Shown here piece after piece: positions 1 to 8,385 of a stretch of 64,000 nucleotides of DNA. A model generated the notes under the pieces. The model was not told the origin of the DNA and did not search any database. It was given only the letters and a program-made list of their open reading frames with translations. Both the position numbers and the translations under genes were made by a program. Every line of letters begins with the position of its first letter. Position 1 is the first letter of the stretch. This stretch comes from Hyphomicrobiales bacterium 4NK60-0047b (GTDB taxonomy: Bacteria; Pseudomonadota; Alphaproteobacteria; Rhizobiales; HXMU1428-3): contig BAABWY010000002.1 of assembly GCA_040367435.1 (NCBI GenBank), positions 186,001-250,000 of the forward strand. Direction: 5' to 3'.

Positions 1-38
1 GCGGTTGCTAGTGGGCAACCTGAAGCGCCACAAAAGAA
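1..38 (+). repeat. Repeat A copy 1 (left part may be cut by window edge)
   Basis: Stem GGTTGC/GCAACC closes the loop TAGTGG, followed by TGAAGCGC and the tail CCAC-AAAA. It lies just beyond the 3' end of the leftward TPR gene. See the finding on family A for consensus and covariation. Confidence 0.8.
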
Positions 39-46
39 CAAAACTT

Positions 47-3000
47 CTAACCTTCTTGCTCACTTTGTCCATTAGAAACACGGCCAGCAGAAAGGCTGTC
101 TTTATAATGATCACGGTACTGCTTCATAAACACATCTAATGTGTTGATCGCAGCAATGTCTTTAGCAAGTTTTTTATAAACCTCACCTTGTCTTTTCACT
201 GGTTTGGTTACAACGATGAAGGCACTCGCATCAGAACTATTCACCATCTTATTGTAAAATTTCTTGCGAAGGCGAGATAGAGCAAAAGCATCCTCGGCCA
301 AAGAGTAAGAAATCGCAGCTCTTAAAACATCTTTACGCTCATAGGGTTGTAAAACATCACTGCGATTCCAACTGGTCCCAAGTAATTTTTCTAACTGCTC
401 ACCAGATTTACCCCATTGCCGGGCATTCCAATAAGCATCTGCCTTCATGCGCTCAATTTCCGCACCATCCATCCGGTTCAGAATATCAATTGCACCATCA
501 ACTCGACCCATCTCACTTAAAGAGCGTGCTTCCAAAACATCACGCGCTCGTTTCACCCGGTCTGGCAAATTAGGTTGCCGTGTGCGGCCGATTGTTTGTA
601 AAGCAAGCACCGGTTTTCTGTTCATCAGGTGAACCATAGCAAGTTTAGCCGCCACTTGACTACGAGCAGCCCCATGAACACGTTTGGTCACCTGGTGATC
701 AAGCAATTCAGCTGCATGGTCCAATAAATCCACATCAATCAAGCGGTCCGCAAGCATGCGGATCATTTCATCACCAGATCGGCCAACGGGTGTCAATTCT
801 TTAAAGTCATAAAACAAGCTCAAAGCTTCAATTGGCCGTAATCTGGTTTTTCTATTTTGTAAAAACAACGATTTGAAAACCTTCGCCATATCATCTTGAA
901 TTTTTAAAGCATTATCATCAGTTGGAAACGCTTTCACCGCCTGTTTCATGTTTCCAAATGCCAAACGATAATCCCCTTTATTCGCATAAAGGTTAGAGAG
1001 CATAGAAAGCATCTGTACCTCAGTGCTATCACCGCGCCACATCAATTGCATGCCTTCAAGCTCAGAAATCGCTTGCTTCATATTAATTTTTTTATTCTCT
1101 AAATTGAGTTTTACAATATCAACTTTAGCCTGTGCTGCGATTGGTTCAACATCAGACTGCGCTACAAGGTTTAACAAATTCAAGGCATCTTCAGTTTCAC
1201 CCATATTGGCTAGATACTGGCCATTTAAAAGCATAGCTTCTACATCGATAGAATCTTGACCGCTCTCACGTGGCACGGATTTCAAATATTCCTTCATCAA
1301 AGCAAAATTTTGCAAATTCTTTGCAGCTTTCGCCGCAGCTAAACTAAACCGAGCCCGTTGTAAATCCGGATAATGCCGCATTACATCCTGGCCATTACGA
1401 AATTGCCGCATAGCTTCAGACCATTGCTCAAGCATCAACTTCGCCATACCCCGCCATAAAGACGCATGTTCATTACTATGCAAACCACTAATCGCTAAAG
1501 AAGATATAGCATCTTGTGGCCGGCGCATCATCACATTAGCTGCCCCCTGCAATACACGTAATTCAGGCTCGTTTTGTCTTTCCGGAGACTCAAACGTAAG
1601 ACGCTGCAACATACCCAAAGCTTCAGGCGCCAATTCATTTGAAATCAAAAATCTCGCATAATCACGTCTCGCCTTATAACGTTCTTCAGCTTTAGAAACA
1701 GCTATACGAGATTCAAAATTTCCCATTTGATCAACAAAAGAACCATTTCCTGCAGATTGCCAATCATCAAAATTTATGAAACCAAGAGTTGGACTTCTCT
1801 TTTTAAGTGCTTTGCTAGCCCGTTTCACCTGAACGGGAACCGTATCATCAGAAAGGTGCAAACCTGAATGGCGTGTTATAACCACTTCCTGAAAACCAAC
1901 CCGAATTTCTACATCATCAGTTTTAGGAGAAATCGCTACACCCTGAGCAGTGCCAAATGCACTAAACTCAACCAGCTCTTGTGGTTTCATTAATTGCTCA
2001 ACGGGCGGGTAACTTGTGACCAGACCAATGCGGTCACCAATGGTCTCATCTCTCAGCCAATAAATATGACTAGGCTGCTGTAAAGAGATACTAACGTATC
2101 TTTTATTTTCTGCATTCACTTTCCGGCGCAATCGCAAAGATTGCGCTTTGGCTGTTACCATATCACCAATTTTTGCTGTCCAAATAAAATTGTCATACTC
2201 AAAAGCAAACAACTGGGGTTCACTTAGTTTGATCAATATTAATTGGCCATTATTCAATCTCGTTTTACGAATATCTTTAATAAAACGAGACCCATTCTTC
2301 ATCACACCAGAAAGGTCAAGCGGTTTAAAACTATCAAATAAAATCCAAACTGTTTCACCGCGAATAAAACCGGCAGCGGCCACCGCCTCTTCAAAACGAA
2401 ATGAAATTTCAGTATGCCCTGGTGTCTCTTTTACATAAACACTATCATAATTCTCAGCTGCCTTCTTTTCTGGAGAAAGAGCTGGTAAAATCTTCCCACC
2501 CTGGCGGCGCTTCAATTGAGTCTGCACTCCGGCAACAATCGCACCTGATTTGGCCTTAACAGCGGGCAATCCAGTTTTGTCAGCATCATCACCATACATA
2601 CTCAAATCAAACTTATCCGGATTAAAGTCTGAATATGTTGAACGCACCATACTAATCGTTTCTTGTTCGCCAGAAAATTCATCCATTTTCTTAGGTGCTT
2701 CAGAAGAAAGTATTTGAACATCTTCTCGCCCAACAACATTTCCTTCATTATCAACAACACGGTTCTCAAGTTGTTTTAACTGTTTAGAAAGAGCAACATC
2801 TGAAGGCGAAATATCAACCACATAATCTTCACCTTCACGGTACCCTCTCACATTAGATTGAGCTGGCAGTTTTAAGGTCACAATTGTAGAAGTCTCTGAA
2901 GCAACAGAAGTGATATTCAATAAGTTCTTAGGCAAATCATGCTTTACCCGCCCAACATCTAGTTTTACAGGCTCTCCGAAAGTGAGTTGAACGGAATCTC

Positions 3001-3694
3001 CCTGTCTTTCCATATTTGAAGTAACAAATTTATTCCAATCAAACACAAGACGAGTAAAAGTCGGTAAAGCGCCAACACGGATGCGTGCAGTAAAAACTTC
3101 TTTAGCTTTCTTTTTTTGCAACAACCGTTCTTGGTTTGCCGCCTCAATTTCAGCAGCCCGCTTGGCAATCGAGCGCAAAACATCCTGTGGCAAATTAGGG
3201 GGCATACCCTTCCACTTGCGCCCAAGAATATCAATAAAAACTTGGCTCCCCGCTTCCATGATATTCACTTTAAAACTATCGGAAAAAGCCAATCGAAACG
3301 CATACCCATCAGGATCAACTCGTGCAACACTAATATAATTCGGCATTTTTCGAATAAGCTCGTCTAAATTAAGATCGACAGCTTCTTTGAATTTAAAAAC
3401 CAAGATCGTATCATCAACAGCACTTTCGTAAGCTGGCAAGCGATCAAAGTTCAAAATTAGCCGAGCAAACCCTCGTTTTTCTGAAGCCTCCATCTGAACC
3501 TTAAGGCCAGCTGCAAACACACTTGCAGGAGAAAAAGTAAGAAAAACGGAGAAAATAAGAGAATAAAGAAAGAAAGAAAAACAAACGAGCGAAAGGGCTG
3601 ACCCACTAAAAGTTGGCCTGAAAGGTAACCTAGAAACTTTTCGGTCAATACTCGAAAAGAACAATCTGGTTAAAAATGTCTTACTCTCACCCAT
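47..3694 (-). CDS. Large exported TPR protein of the flagellar locus
   Basis: About 1215 residues. An N-terminal signal sequence or anchor (hydrophobic stretch near residues 33-63, ending around VFAAG) is followed by a beta-rich region with several AMIN-like segments and, in the C-terminal half, tetratricopeptide-like helical repeats (residues ~680-1150). I choose the ATG at 3694, which has AAGGAG five bases upstream, over a GTG two codons earlier. It is the last gene of the fliL-fliM-DUF6468-motE block, 197 bp after motE. Large TPR proteins occupy this place in several Hyphomicrobiales flagellar clusters; a role in motor or basal-body assembly in the periplasm is inferred from context only. 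No catalytic motif is visible. Confidence 0.8.
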   Translation of the reverse strand: MGESKTFLTRLFFSSIDRKVSRLPFRPTFSGSALSLVCFSFFLYSLIFSVFLTFSPASVFAAGLKVQMEASEKRGFARLILNFDRLPAYESAVDDTILVFKFKEAVDLNLDELIRKMPNYISVARVDPDGYAFRLAFSDSFKVNIMEAGSQVFIDILGRKWKGMPPNLPQDVLRSIAKRAAEIEAANQERLLQKKKAKEVFTARIRVGALPTFTRLVFDWNKFVTSNMERQGDSVQLTFGEPVKLDVGRVKHDLPKNLLNITSVASETSTIVTLKLPAQSNVRGYREGEDYVVDISPSDVALSKQLKQLENRVVDNEGNVVGREDVQILSSEAPKKMDEFSGEQETISMVRSTYSDFNPDKFDLSMYGDDADKTGLPAVKAKSGAIVAGVQTQLKRRQGGKILPALSPEKKAAENYDSVYVKETPGHTEISFRFEEAVAAAGFIRGETVWILFDSFKPLDLSGVMKNGSRFIKDIRKTRLNNGQLILIKLSEPQLFAFEYDNFIWTAKIGDMVTAKAQSLRLRRKVNAENKRYVSISLQQPSHIYWLRDETIGDRIGLVTSYPPVEQLMKPQELVEFSAFGTAQGVAISPKTDDVEIRVGFQEVVITRHSGLHLSDDTVPVQVKRASKALKKRSPTLGFINFDDWQSAGNGSFVDQMGNFESRIAVSKAEERYKARRDYARFLISNELAPEALGMLQRLTFESPERQNEPELRVLQGAANVMMRRPQDAISSLAISGLHSNEHASLWRGMAKLMLEQWSEAMRQFRNGQDVMRHYPDLQRARFSLAAAKAAKNLQNFALMKEYLKSVPRESGQDSIDVEAMLLNGQYLANMGETEDALNLLNLVAQSDVEPIAAQAKVDIVKLNLENKKINMKQAISELEGMQLMWRGDSTEVQMLSMLSNLYANKGDYRLAFGNMKQAVKAFPTDDNALKIQDDMAKVFKSLFLQNRKTRLRPIEALSLFYDFKELTPVGRSGDEMIRMLADRLIDVDLLDHAAELLDHQVTKRVHGAARSQVAAKLAMVHLMNRKPVLALQTIGRTRQPNLPDRVKRARDVLEARSLSEMGRVDGAIDILNRMDGAEIERMKADAYWNARQWGKSGEQLEKLLGTSWNRSDVLQPYERKDVLRAAISYSLAEDAFALSRLRKKFYNKMVNSSDASAFIVVTKPVKRQGEVYKKLAKDIAAINTLDVFMKQYRDHYKDSLSAGRVSNGQSEQEG

Positions 3695-3897
3695 ACGCAC
3701 TCCTTGCAGATAAAGCTTTTATAACCTTATCGGGCATCACCCAGCCTTCTTCGAACTGAGCTCTAGCCAACAGTGTGACAGTGTTTCCTTAAAAACCTCT
3801 TTAATAATTAGGTAAAATACCAACCAATGCGCCCAAACAATCAATTCAAGAGCAAATTTTGTTGTTTTTCTGAGTATTTATAGTGATTAAACCTAAT

Positions 3898-4704
3898 CTA
3901 TTGATTTTTTTCGGCTGGTTTATCATCCTGAACGGAAGGCAATTCATCAGTTTTTACAGTCTCATTAGCCGCAACCATTTGATCTTTTTTAACAAGCATC
4001 AAAGTAAGCTCTCTCGCCTTTTCAGCATTCATCTTCGCTAAAATTTGTGAGCTAGCAGCAGGCTTCATAGACCGCATCAAATCAACCAAAATCGGCATCT
4101 TCAACCCATTAAAAATCTTAGCAGCATCTTTAGCTTTCATTGATGTGTAAATTTTAACCAATCGAAGATATTGCTGATCATTCAGCACATCTTGTTTTTT
4201 TAATTTTCTTTGGATTTTTGCTTCAAGCTTTTTTAATTGCTGAATTCGCTCATCAATCTGCCGTTCAGCTGCCTTTAATAGATTTTCCTTCAAACCCAAT
4301 TCAGCCTCACGCTTATTTAATTGTTTTCGCCTTTGTGCCAAGCTTTCAAGCAAATCAAGTTCCGAAGAAGAAGATTTAACTTTCGTCTCTTCTACATTTT
4401 CAGGTTTTAATTGTTTTGGACCTTGGTCTTGAGCGGTCTTTTGGGCTGTTTTTTTCTCTTTATTTCCAGCATCTTTTTCGGCTGATTTTGCATCCTTACC
4501 CTTATCAGCACCTGTCGCGCTTGCTTTTACTTTTGACTTGTCCTCTGTGGCACCAGCCTCTTTCTTAGTTGCCTCTTGCGCGTTTAAAGCAACAGAACCA
4601 GTAATCACAGATCCAGTATCAGCAAAAATAAAAGCAGCACTTTTTAAGAGCAGCAAACAAGTACAAGCAAACACCACCAATTGTAACAATCTAAAATTAT
4701 TCAT
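3898..4704 (-). CDS. motE: MotE-like flagellar protein (MgtE N-domain-like)
   Basis: 268 residues. There is a hydrophobic N-terminal segment (residues ~7-30), a long Lys/Glu/Ala-rich low-complexity linker, a coiled coil (~110-175) and a C-terminal MgtE intracellular-N/FliG-like helical domain (~180-245, with AAKIFNGLK and ILAKMNAEKARELT). This architecture matches the alphaproteobacterial MotE family, whose rhizobial member is a periplasmic chaperone for MotC. The start codon overlaps the upstream DUF6468 gene by 8 bp, so translation is probably coupled. I infer a periplasmic motor-assembly role. The linker is unusually rich in Lys and could be poorly conserved in other species. Confidence 0.75.
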   Translation of the reverse strand: MNNFRLLQLVVFACTCLLLLKSAAFIFADTGSVITGSVALNAQEATKKEAGATEDKSKVKASATGADKGKDAKSAEKDAGNKEKKTAQKTAQDQGPKQLKPENVEETKVKSSSSELDLLESLAQRRKQLNKREAELGLKENLLKAAERQIDERIQQLKKLEAKIQRKLKKQDVLNDQQYLRLVKIYTSMKAKDAAKIFNGLKMPILVDLMRSMKPAASSQILAKMNAEKARELTLMLVKKDQMVAANETVKTDELPSVQDDKPAEKNQ

Positions 4705-5317
4705 GACCTAGTGACTTTCTATTCTGATCTACAAAGCGATGTTCATTTTGAGTTACCATTTGCTGTTGCCCCACTTCCTGCTGAGTGTGTTGCACCACTT
4801 GAGCCATCGCTTGCTCGCTCCGGTCTTCAGTTCTCGTATGTTGTGATTGTGGTTCTGCTAAAGTTGAAGGAGCAAAACTTTCATGACCAAACCCTAATTT
4901 CTGACGCTTTAATTGTTTTGAAATTTCCATTTGATCAGAAGTCACTGGCGCAGGATGTAAATGGTTTTCCATTGACTTCAATGCATGAATATCAACTTCA
5001 GAAAACTTTTTGGCGATATCGCGCAACTCTTTACTTTTCTCAAGATTAATGCGCAAATCTTCGCTTGTATGACGCGCAGCTTCCATCTGTCCGGCAATCT
5101 GTCCTTCAACATGTAAAGCCGTTCTACGCATTTCACCAATTGCTTTTTCAGCCCGCTCGGATGAACGGTTCAACTCACCAATGACTTGCCTTATACCGCT
5201 TTGATCTGTGCGCAATGCCGTTAGTTTAGAGTTCACAATAAAACAATAGCTAATCGTCACAACAAGTAACATAACCATCATCAAATCTATAATCACACTT
5301 AATGTAGATCCAATCAT
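4697..5317 (-). CDS. DUF6468-type flagellar membrane protein
   Basis: 206 residues. One N-terminal transmembrane helix (residues ~5-28, LSVIIDLMMVMLLVV) is followed by a long coiled coil (~30-120) and a Gln-rich C-terminal tail. Genes of this build, annotated DUF6468, sit between fliM and motE in many Hyphomicrobiales, which is the order here: 4 bp after fliM, overlapping motE by 8 bp. An AGGA-type Shine-Dalgarno sequence precedes the ATG inside the end of fliM. The molecular role is unknown; co-transcription with fliM argues for a flagellar function at the inner membrane. Confidence 0.75.
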   Translation of the reverse strand: MIGSTLSVIIDLMMVMLLVVTISYCFIVNSKLTALRTDQSGIRQVIGELNRSSERAEKAIGEMRRTALHVEGQIAGQMEAARHTSEDLRINLEKSKELRDIAKKFSEVDIHALKSMENHLHPAPVTSDQMEISKQLKRQKLGFGHESFAPSTLAEPQSQHTRTEDRSEQAMAQVVQHTQQEVGQQQMVTQNEHRFVDQNRKSLGHE

Positions 5318-5321
5318 GGCC

Positions 5322-6485
5322 TTATCCTTGCTCCGTGAGGAGAGGTTCTGGAGTTACAATAGGTTGTTCCAATCCTCCCTTTAATTTCAAAGCCATTTTT
5401 CCGTTAGATTGCCCAACAAACCCTTTTGAAAGATTGATGCCACTACTACGTAATTGCACAAGATCTTCCGCACCACACGTCATTGGCAAGGTTTGACCAA
5501 CTTCTAAGTTCATAATCTTGTGCAAAGGCACTTCAAATTCGTCGAGAACAACATCAAGTGGTACTTCCGTATTCCATATTTCATTTGCCAAATGGCCCTC
5601 CCAAATTGGGTCACGGCCAAATTTCTCCCCCATAAAGCCTTGCAATAACAAATGGCGAATGGGCTCAAGTGTTGAGTAAGGTAGTAAAATCTCAACACGG
5701 CCACCCCGGTCTTCCATATCAATACGCAAACGCACCACAATCGCTGCGTTTGCAGGGCGCGCAATAGTTGCAAAACGAGGGTTCGTCTCTAATCTTTCCA
5801 ATTCAAATTTTACAGGGTAAAGCGGTTGGAAAGCCGTCTCTGAATCTTTGAGAATAACTTCAACCATACGAGAAACAAGCGTCGTCTCAATCGTGGTATA
5901 AGGGCGACCCTCAACCCGAACAGCAGGTGAACTTCTTCCACCCAATAGGATGTCAACAATCCCATAAATCAATCCAGAATCAATAGTGATTAACGCTAAG
6001 TTATCCCATTGCACGGCGCGGTATACCGCAAGCATCGCAGGCAAAGGAATTGAGTTCAGATAATCTCCAAACCTCATTGAGCTAATCGTATCAAGACTAA
6101 CTTCCACATTATCAGACGTAAAGTTACGAAGAGATGTTGTTAGCAACCGTACAAGTCGGTCATAAACAACCTCAAGCATAGGCAGTCTCTCATAAGAGAC
6201 CATAGCCGAATTAATAATCGCACGAAGGCCGCTCGTGTCATTCAAAGAGCGTTCGTCAAGATCAAAACCTAAAAGGTTATCAATTTCATCTTGATTAAGA
6301 ATTCGCTCACTGCCACCCTGATCACCTTCTCCCTCATCTTCCGGGTCACCAACCATGGCCGCCCATTGGGCCGCCATATCACTATCTAGGCCATCAAGAG
6401 CTTCCTCATCAACCTCATCAGTATCATCAAGCGCAGCACCCCACGCTGCGGCCATAGCATCCTGATCTAGATCTTCATCTGACAT
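5322..6485 (-). CDS. fliM: Flagellar motor switch protein FliM
   Basis: 387 residues, longer than enterobacterial FliM (about 330) because of an acidic N-terminal extension (residues 1-60, many Asp/Glu). The signature LNQDEIDNLLG at ~63-73 is followed by the CheC-like middle domain (~80-270) and a C-terminal SpoA-like domain (~290-360). FliM forms the C-ring, binds CheY-phosphate and sets rotation direction. It is second in the leftward operon, 12 bp after fliL. The acidic extension may replace the usual N-terminal CheY-binding peptide; that is inference. Confidence 0.95.
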   Translation of the reverse strand: MSDEDLDQDAMAAAWGAALDDTDEVDEEALDGLDSDMAAQWAAMVGDPEDEGEGDQGGSERILNQDEIDNLLGFDLDERSLNDTSGLRAIINSAMVSYERLPMLEVVYDRLVRLLTTSLRNFTSDNVEVSLDTISSMRFGDYLNSIPLPAMLAVYRAVQWDNLALITIDSGLIYGIVDILLGGRSSPAVRVEGRPYTTIETTLVSRMVEVILKDSETAFQPLYPVKFELERLETNPRFATIARPANAAIVVRLRIDMEDRGGRVEILLPYSTLEPIRHLLLQGFMGEKFGRDPIWEGHLANEIWNTEVPLDVVLDEFEVPLHKIMNLEVGQTLPMTCGAEDLVQLRSSGINLSKGFVGQSNGKMALKLKGGLEQPIVTPEPLLTEQG

Positions 6486-6497
6486 AAGAGTTAAGTC

Positions 6498-7013
6498 CTA
6501 CTGAACAATAATTTCTTTAAATAAAATACGATTTACCCGGCTCGGATGAACCGCCAGATTAATACGCTTAAGTAATTCTTCTTTTAATCGGTAAATCCCT
6601 TGCGAACCTTCAAGGTCTTGAGCCCGAAGTTCACGCAAATAAACCTGAAACAAATCAAGCACACGAGGTAGGTTAGGTTGCATCGCTTCTGCCACTGAAA
6701 CATCTGCAACTTCCAAAGCAATCTTCATCTTTAAATAGTGAGCCCGTTGTTCCTTACTACTCAAATTCACAACCATTTCAGGTAACTCATGATAGTAAGC
6801 TGGTTTCGCAGGTGGTGGTGTGTTCTCAGCCATCTCTGCTTCTTCCTCAGAGCCTCCAAGTAAACCCATCATCGAAGCCCCAAAATATCCGCCACCCCCC
6901 AACAGCAATAAAGCAACAGGCGCTATTATAAAAAGTAATTTACTCTTTTTCTTAGGTTCTTCACCTTCTACACCAGCATCTGCTTCTGAATTTTCATCAT
7001 CCGTTTCGGCCAT
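6498..7013 (-). CDS. fliL: Flagellar basal body-associated protein FliL
   Basis: 171 residues: an acidic cytoplasmic N-terminus, a single transmembrane helix (~27-50, glycine-rich centre), then a periplasmic FliL domain ending in the typical VNRILFKEIIVQ. FliL surrounds the stator units and stabilises them under load. It is the first gene of the leftward flagellar operon, and its promoter must lie in the 300-bp gap to flgF. Length and hydropathy are ordinary for the family. Confidence 0.93.
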   Translation of the reverse strand: MAETDDENSEADAGVEGEEPKKKSKLLFIIAPVALLLLGGGGYFGASMMGLLGGSEEEAEMAENTPPPAKPAYYHELPEMVVNLSSKEQRAHYLKMKIALEVADVSVAEAMQPNLPRVLDLFQVYLRELRAQDLEGSQGIYRLKEELLKRINLAVHPSRVNRILFKEIIVQ

Positions 7014-7313
7014 TTTTCCGCAACCAACCCCTTAAAACATATAGAAGAATCACCGCAACACGCAGCTTCAAGCATAGTTCTATCCCCATTAGTGTTAATG
7101 AAAGGTTGCTAAATCTTAAAAAGAGGAAATATCTGCCCAGTCATTTTTGCCGCCTAACAAAAATTACATAACAGGAAAAAGAACTAACCAATTGTTTTTA
7201 TTGTATATTTTTTCTGGCATGTTCTATGCATTAACCTTAACAACACACAACCCGGCAAAATTTGCTGAGTTAACAATTCAGATAATTGTTAAAAAGTTTT
7301 AAGGAATGCTCAC
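7014..7313. other. Divergent flagellar promoter region
   Basis: This 300-bp gap separates divergent fliL and flgF and must hold promoters for both operons. I see a sigma-54-like site facing flgF (listed separately) and AT-rich sequence, but no convincing consensus promoter facing fliL and no gene. Confidence 0.6.
7215..7230 (+). promoter_or_regulatory. Candidate sigma-54 promoter of flgF
   Basis: TGGCATG-TTCT-ATGCA matches the consensus TGGCACG-N4-TTGCA at all but two positions and keeps the invariant GG and GC at correct spacing, 84 bp before the flgF start. RpoN drives rod and hook genes in Caulobacter but not generally in rhizobia, so an experimental start-site map is needed. Confidence 0.45.
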
Positions 7314-8054
7314 ATGGACAACGCTATTCGGATCGGTTTATCCAGACAAATGGCACTTCAAACTAGAATGAATGTCATCGCGAATAATCTGGCTAATATA
7401 AATACAGCTGGTTTCAAACGCGACACAGTTCATTTTGAAGAATTCCGTATGCCGGTTGCCCAAATGACTGAGCTTTCCGGCCGCGATAAGGCCCTTTCCT
7501 ATGTCCACGACCGTGCCGTTCTAAATAATATGAGCACAGGTTCCATGAAACAGAGTGGTAATGAACTAGATGTTGCCATCAATGGAAAAGGCTGGTTCAG
7601 CGTCACAACACCGGACGGCGAGCGTTACACTCGAAATGGCGAATTCAAACTCAACAATGAAGGAACATTAGTCACTAATGCAGGCTACCCTGTTCTAGGT
7701 TCCGGTGGTCAAATCACATTCGGTCCAAATGAAACTCAAATTACCATCGCTAGAGATGGAACAATTTCCTCAAGCGAAGGTGTCAAAGGGCAACTCCGCG
7801 TCGTCAGTTTTAATGATGAGCAAAACCTGAACAAAGAAGGTTTTAATCTTTTCAAAACAGACGAACAACCAACACCTATTGTTCAACCAAATGTTATGCA
7901 AGGCATGGTCGAAGGTTCAAACGTACAACCTGTTTTAGAATTAACCAGTATGATTGAAACAACCAGAGCCTACACCAGCCAGGCAAAACTAATGCAAAAA
8001 ACCGAAGAGTTAAAATCAGAAGCTCTGAACAAATTAGCTCAAGTACCAAATTAA
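7314..8054 (+). CDS. flgF: Flagellar basal-body rod protein FlgF
   Basis: 246 residues. The N-terminal rod signature (ANNLANINTAGFKRD) lies at ~23-40, the central FlgE/F/G D1 domain (IRIARDG-like) follows, and the C-terminal helix ends at the SMIETTRAYTSQAKL motif. FlgF is a proximal rod subunit exported by the flagellar type III apparatus. It is first in the rightward flagellar set. Unusually, 331 bp of repeats separate it from flgG, which normally follows closely. Confidence 0.95.
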   Translation: MDNAIRIGLSRQMALQTRMNVIANNLANINTAGFKRDTVHFEEFRMPVAQMTELSGRDKALSYVHDRAVLNNMSTGSMKQSGNELDVAINGKGWFSVTTPDGERYTRNGEFKLNNEGTLVTNAGYPVLGSGGQITFGPNETQITIARDGTISSSEGVKGQLRVVSFNDEQNLNKEGFNLFKTDEQPTPIVQPNVMQGMVEGSNVQPVLELTSMIETTRAYTSQAKLMQKTEELKSEALNKLAQVPN

Positions 8055-8056
8055 TC

Positions 8057-8094
8057 GCGCGGTTGCTGGTGGGCAACCTGAAGCGCCACTAAAA
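8057..8094 (+). repeat. Repeat A copy 2, tandem unit 1
   Basis: Outer stem GCGC/GCGC, inner stem GGTTGC/GCAACC, loop TGGTGG, bulge TGAA, tail CCACTAAAA. First of three head-to-tail units (spacing about 38 bp) directly after the flgF stop. Confidence 0.9.
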
Positions 8095-8095
8095 T

Positions 8096-8132
8096 ACGGT
8101 TGCTGGTGGGCAACCTGAAGCGCCACTAAAAA
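8096..8132 (+). repeat. Repeat A copy 3, tandem unit 2
   Basis: Inner stem GGTTGC/GCAACC, loop TGGTGG, tail CCACTAAAA. The 5' outer-stem half is TAC, so the outer stem is lost here. Confidence 0.88.
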
Positions 8133-8133
8133 A

Positions 8134-8169
8134 CACGGTTGCTTGTGGGCAACTCAAGCGCCACTAAAA
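8134..8169 (+). repeat. Repeat A copy 4, tandem unit 3
   Basis: GGTTGC, loop TTGTGG, GCAAC, then TCAAGCGCCACTAAAA. A one-base loss shortens the bulge. Third tandem unit between flgF and flgG. Confidence 0.85.
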
Positions 8170-8215
8170 TACAGATTAACAGATACCAGTTGGAATCTGA
8201 AACGTAAAAATAACT

Positions 8216-8330
8216 ATACGAAGAAGGAGCCCAGTCCATTTCGGACTGGGGGACATGGCGCCAAAGGCGTCCGGCGCAAGTGCCGCCTTTCGAAGGCCTG
8301 CAGCTTCAGCTGCAGAATAGCCGTGAGAAA
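8216..8330 (+). repeat. Repeat B copy 1, upstream of flgG
   Basis: Full copy: ACGAAGAAGGAG, hairpin CCCAGTCC/GGACTGGG, GGACATG, hairpin GGCGCC/GGCGTC, hairpin CCGGCGCAAGTGCCG, CGAAGGC, hairpin CTGCAGC/GCTGCAG, AATAGCCGTGAGA. The basal GGC pairs with the GCC of AATAGCC. It is followed at once by an A copy and then the flgG ribosome-binding site. Confidence 0.88.
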
Positions 8331-8336
8331 AAAATA

Positions 8337-8375
8337 GCGCGGTTGCTAGTGGGCAACTGAAGCGCAACTGAAAAG
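8337..8375 (+). repeat. Repeat A copy 5, carrying the flgG ribosome-binding region
   Basis: GCGC/GCGC outer and GTTGC/GCAAC inner stems, loop TAGTGG, tail ending AAAAGAGG, 8 bp before the flgG ATG. The A-element tail runs directly into the AGAGG Shine-Dalgarno sequence. Confidence 0.88.
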
Positions 8376-8385
8376 AGGATTTGAA

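Noticed and set aside
8057-8169. CRISPR-like array from three regularly spaced repeats
   Set aside because: Units are directly joined with no variable spacers of normal length, no cas genes are present, and the same unit occurs singly at many other places.
8337-8375. preQ1-type riboswitch for element A
   Set aside because: The size and pseudoknot plan are similar, but stem and loop sequences differ, copies are dispersed and nested, and none precedes queuosine genes.
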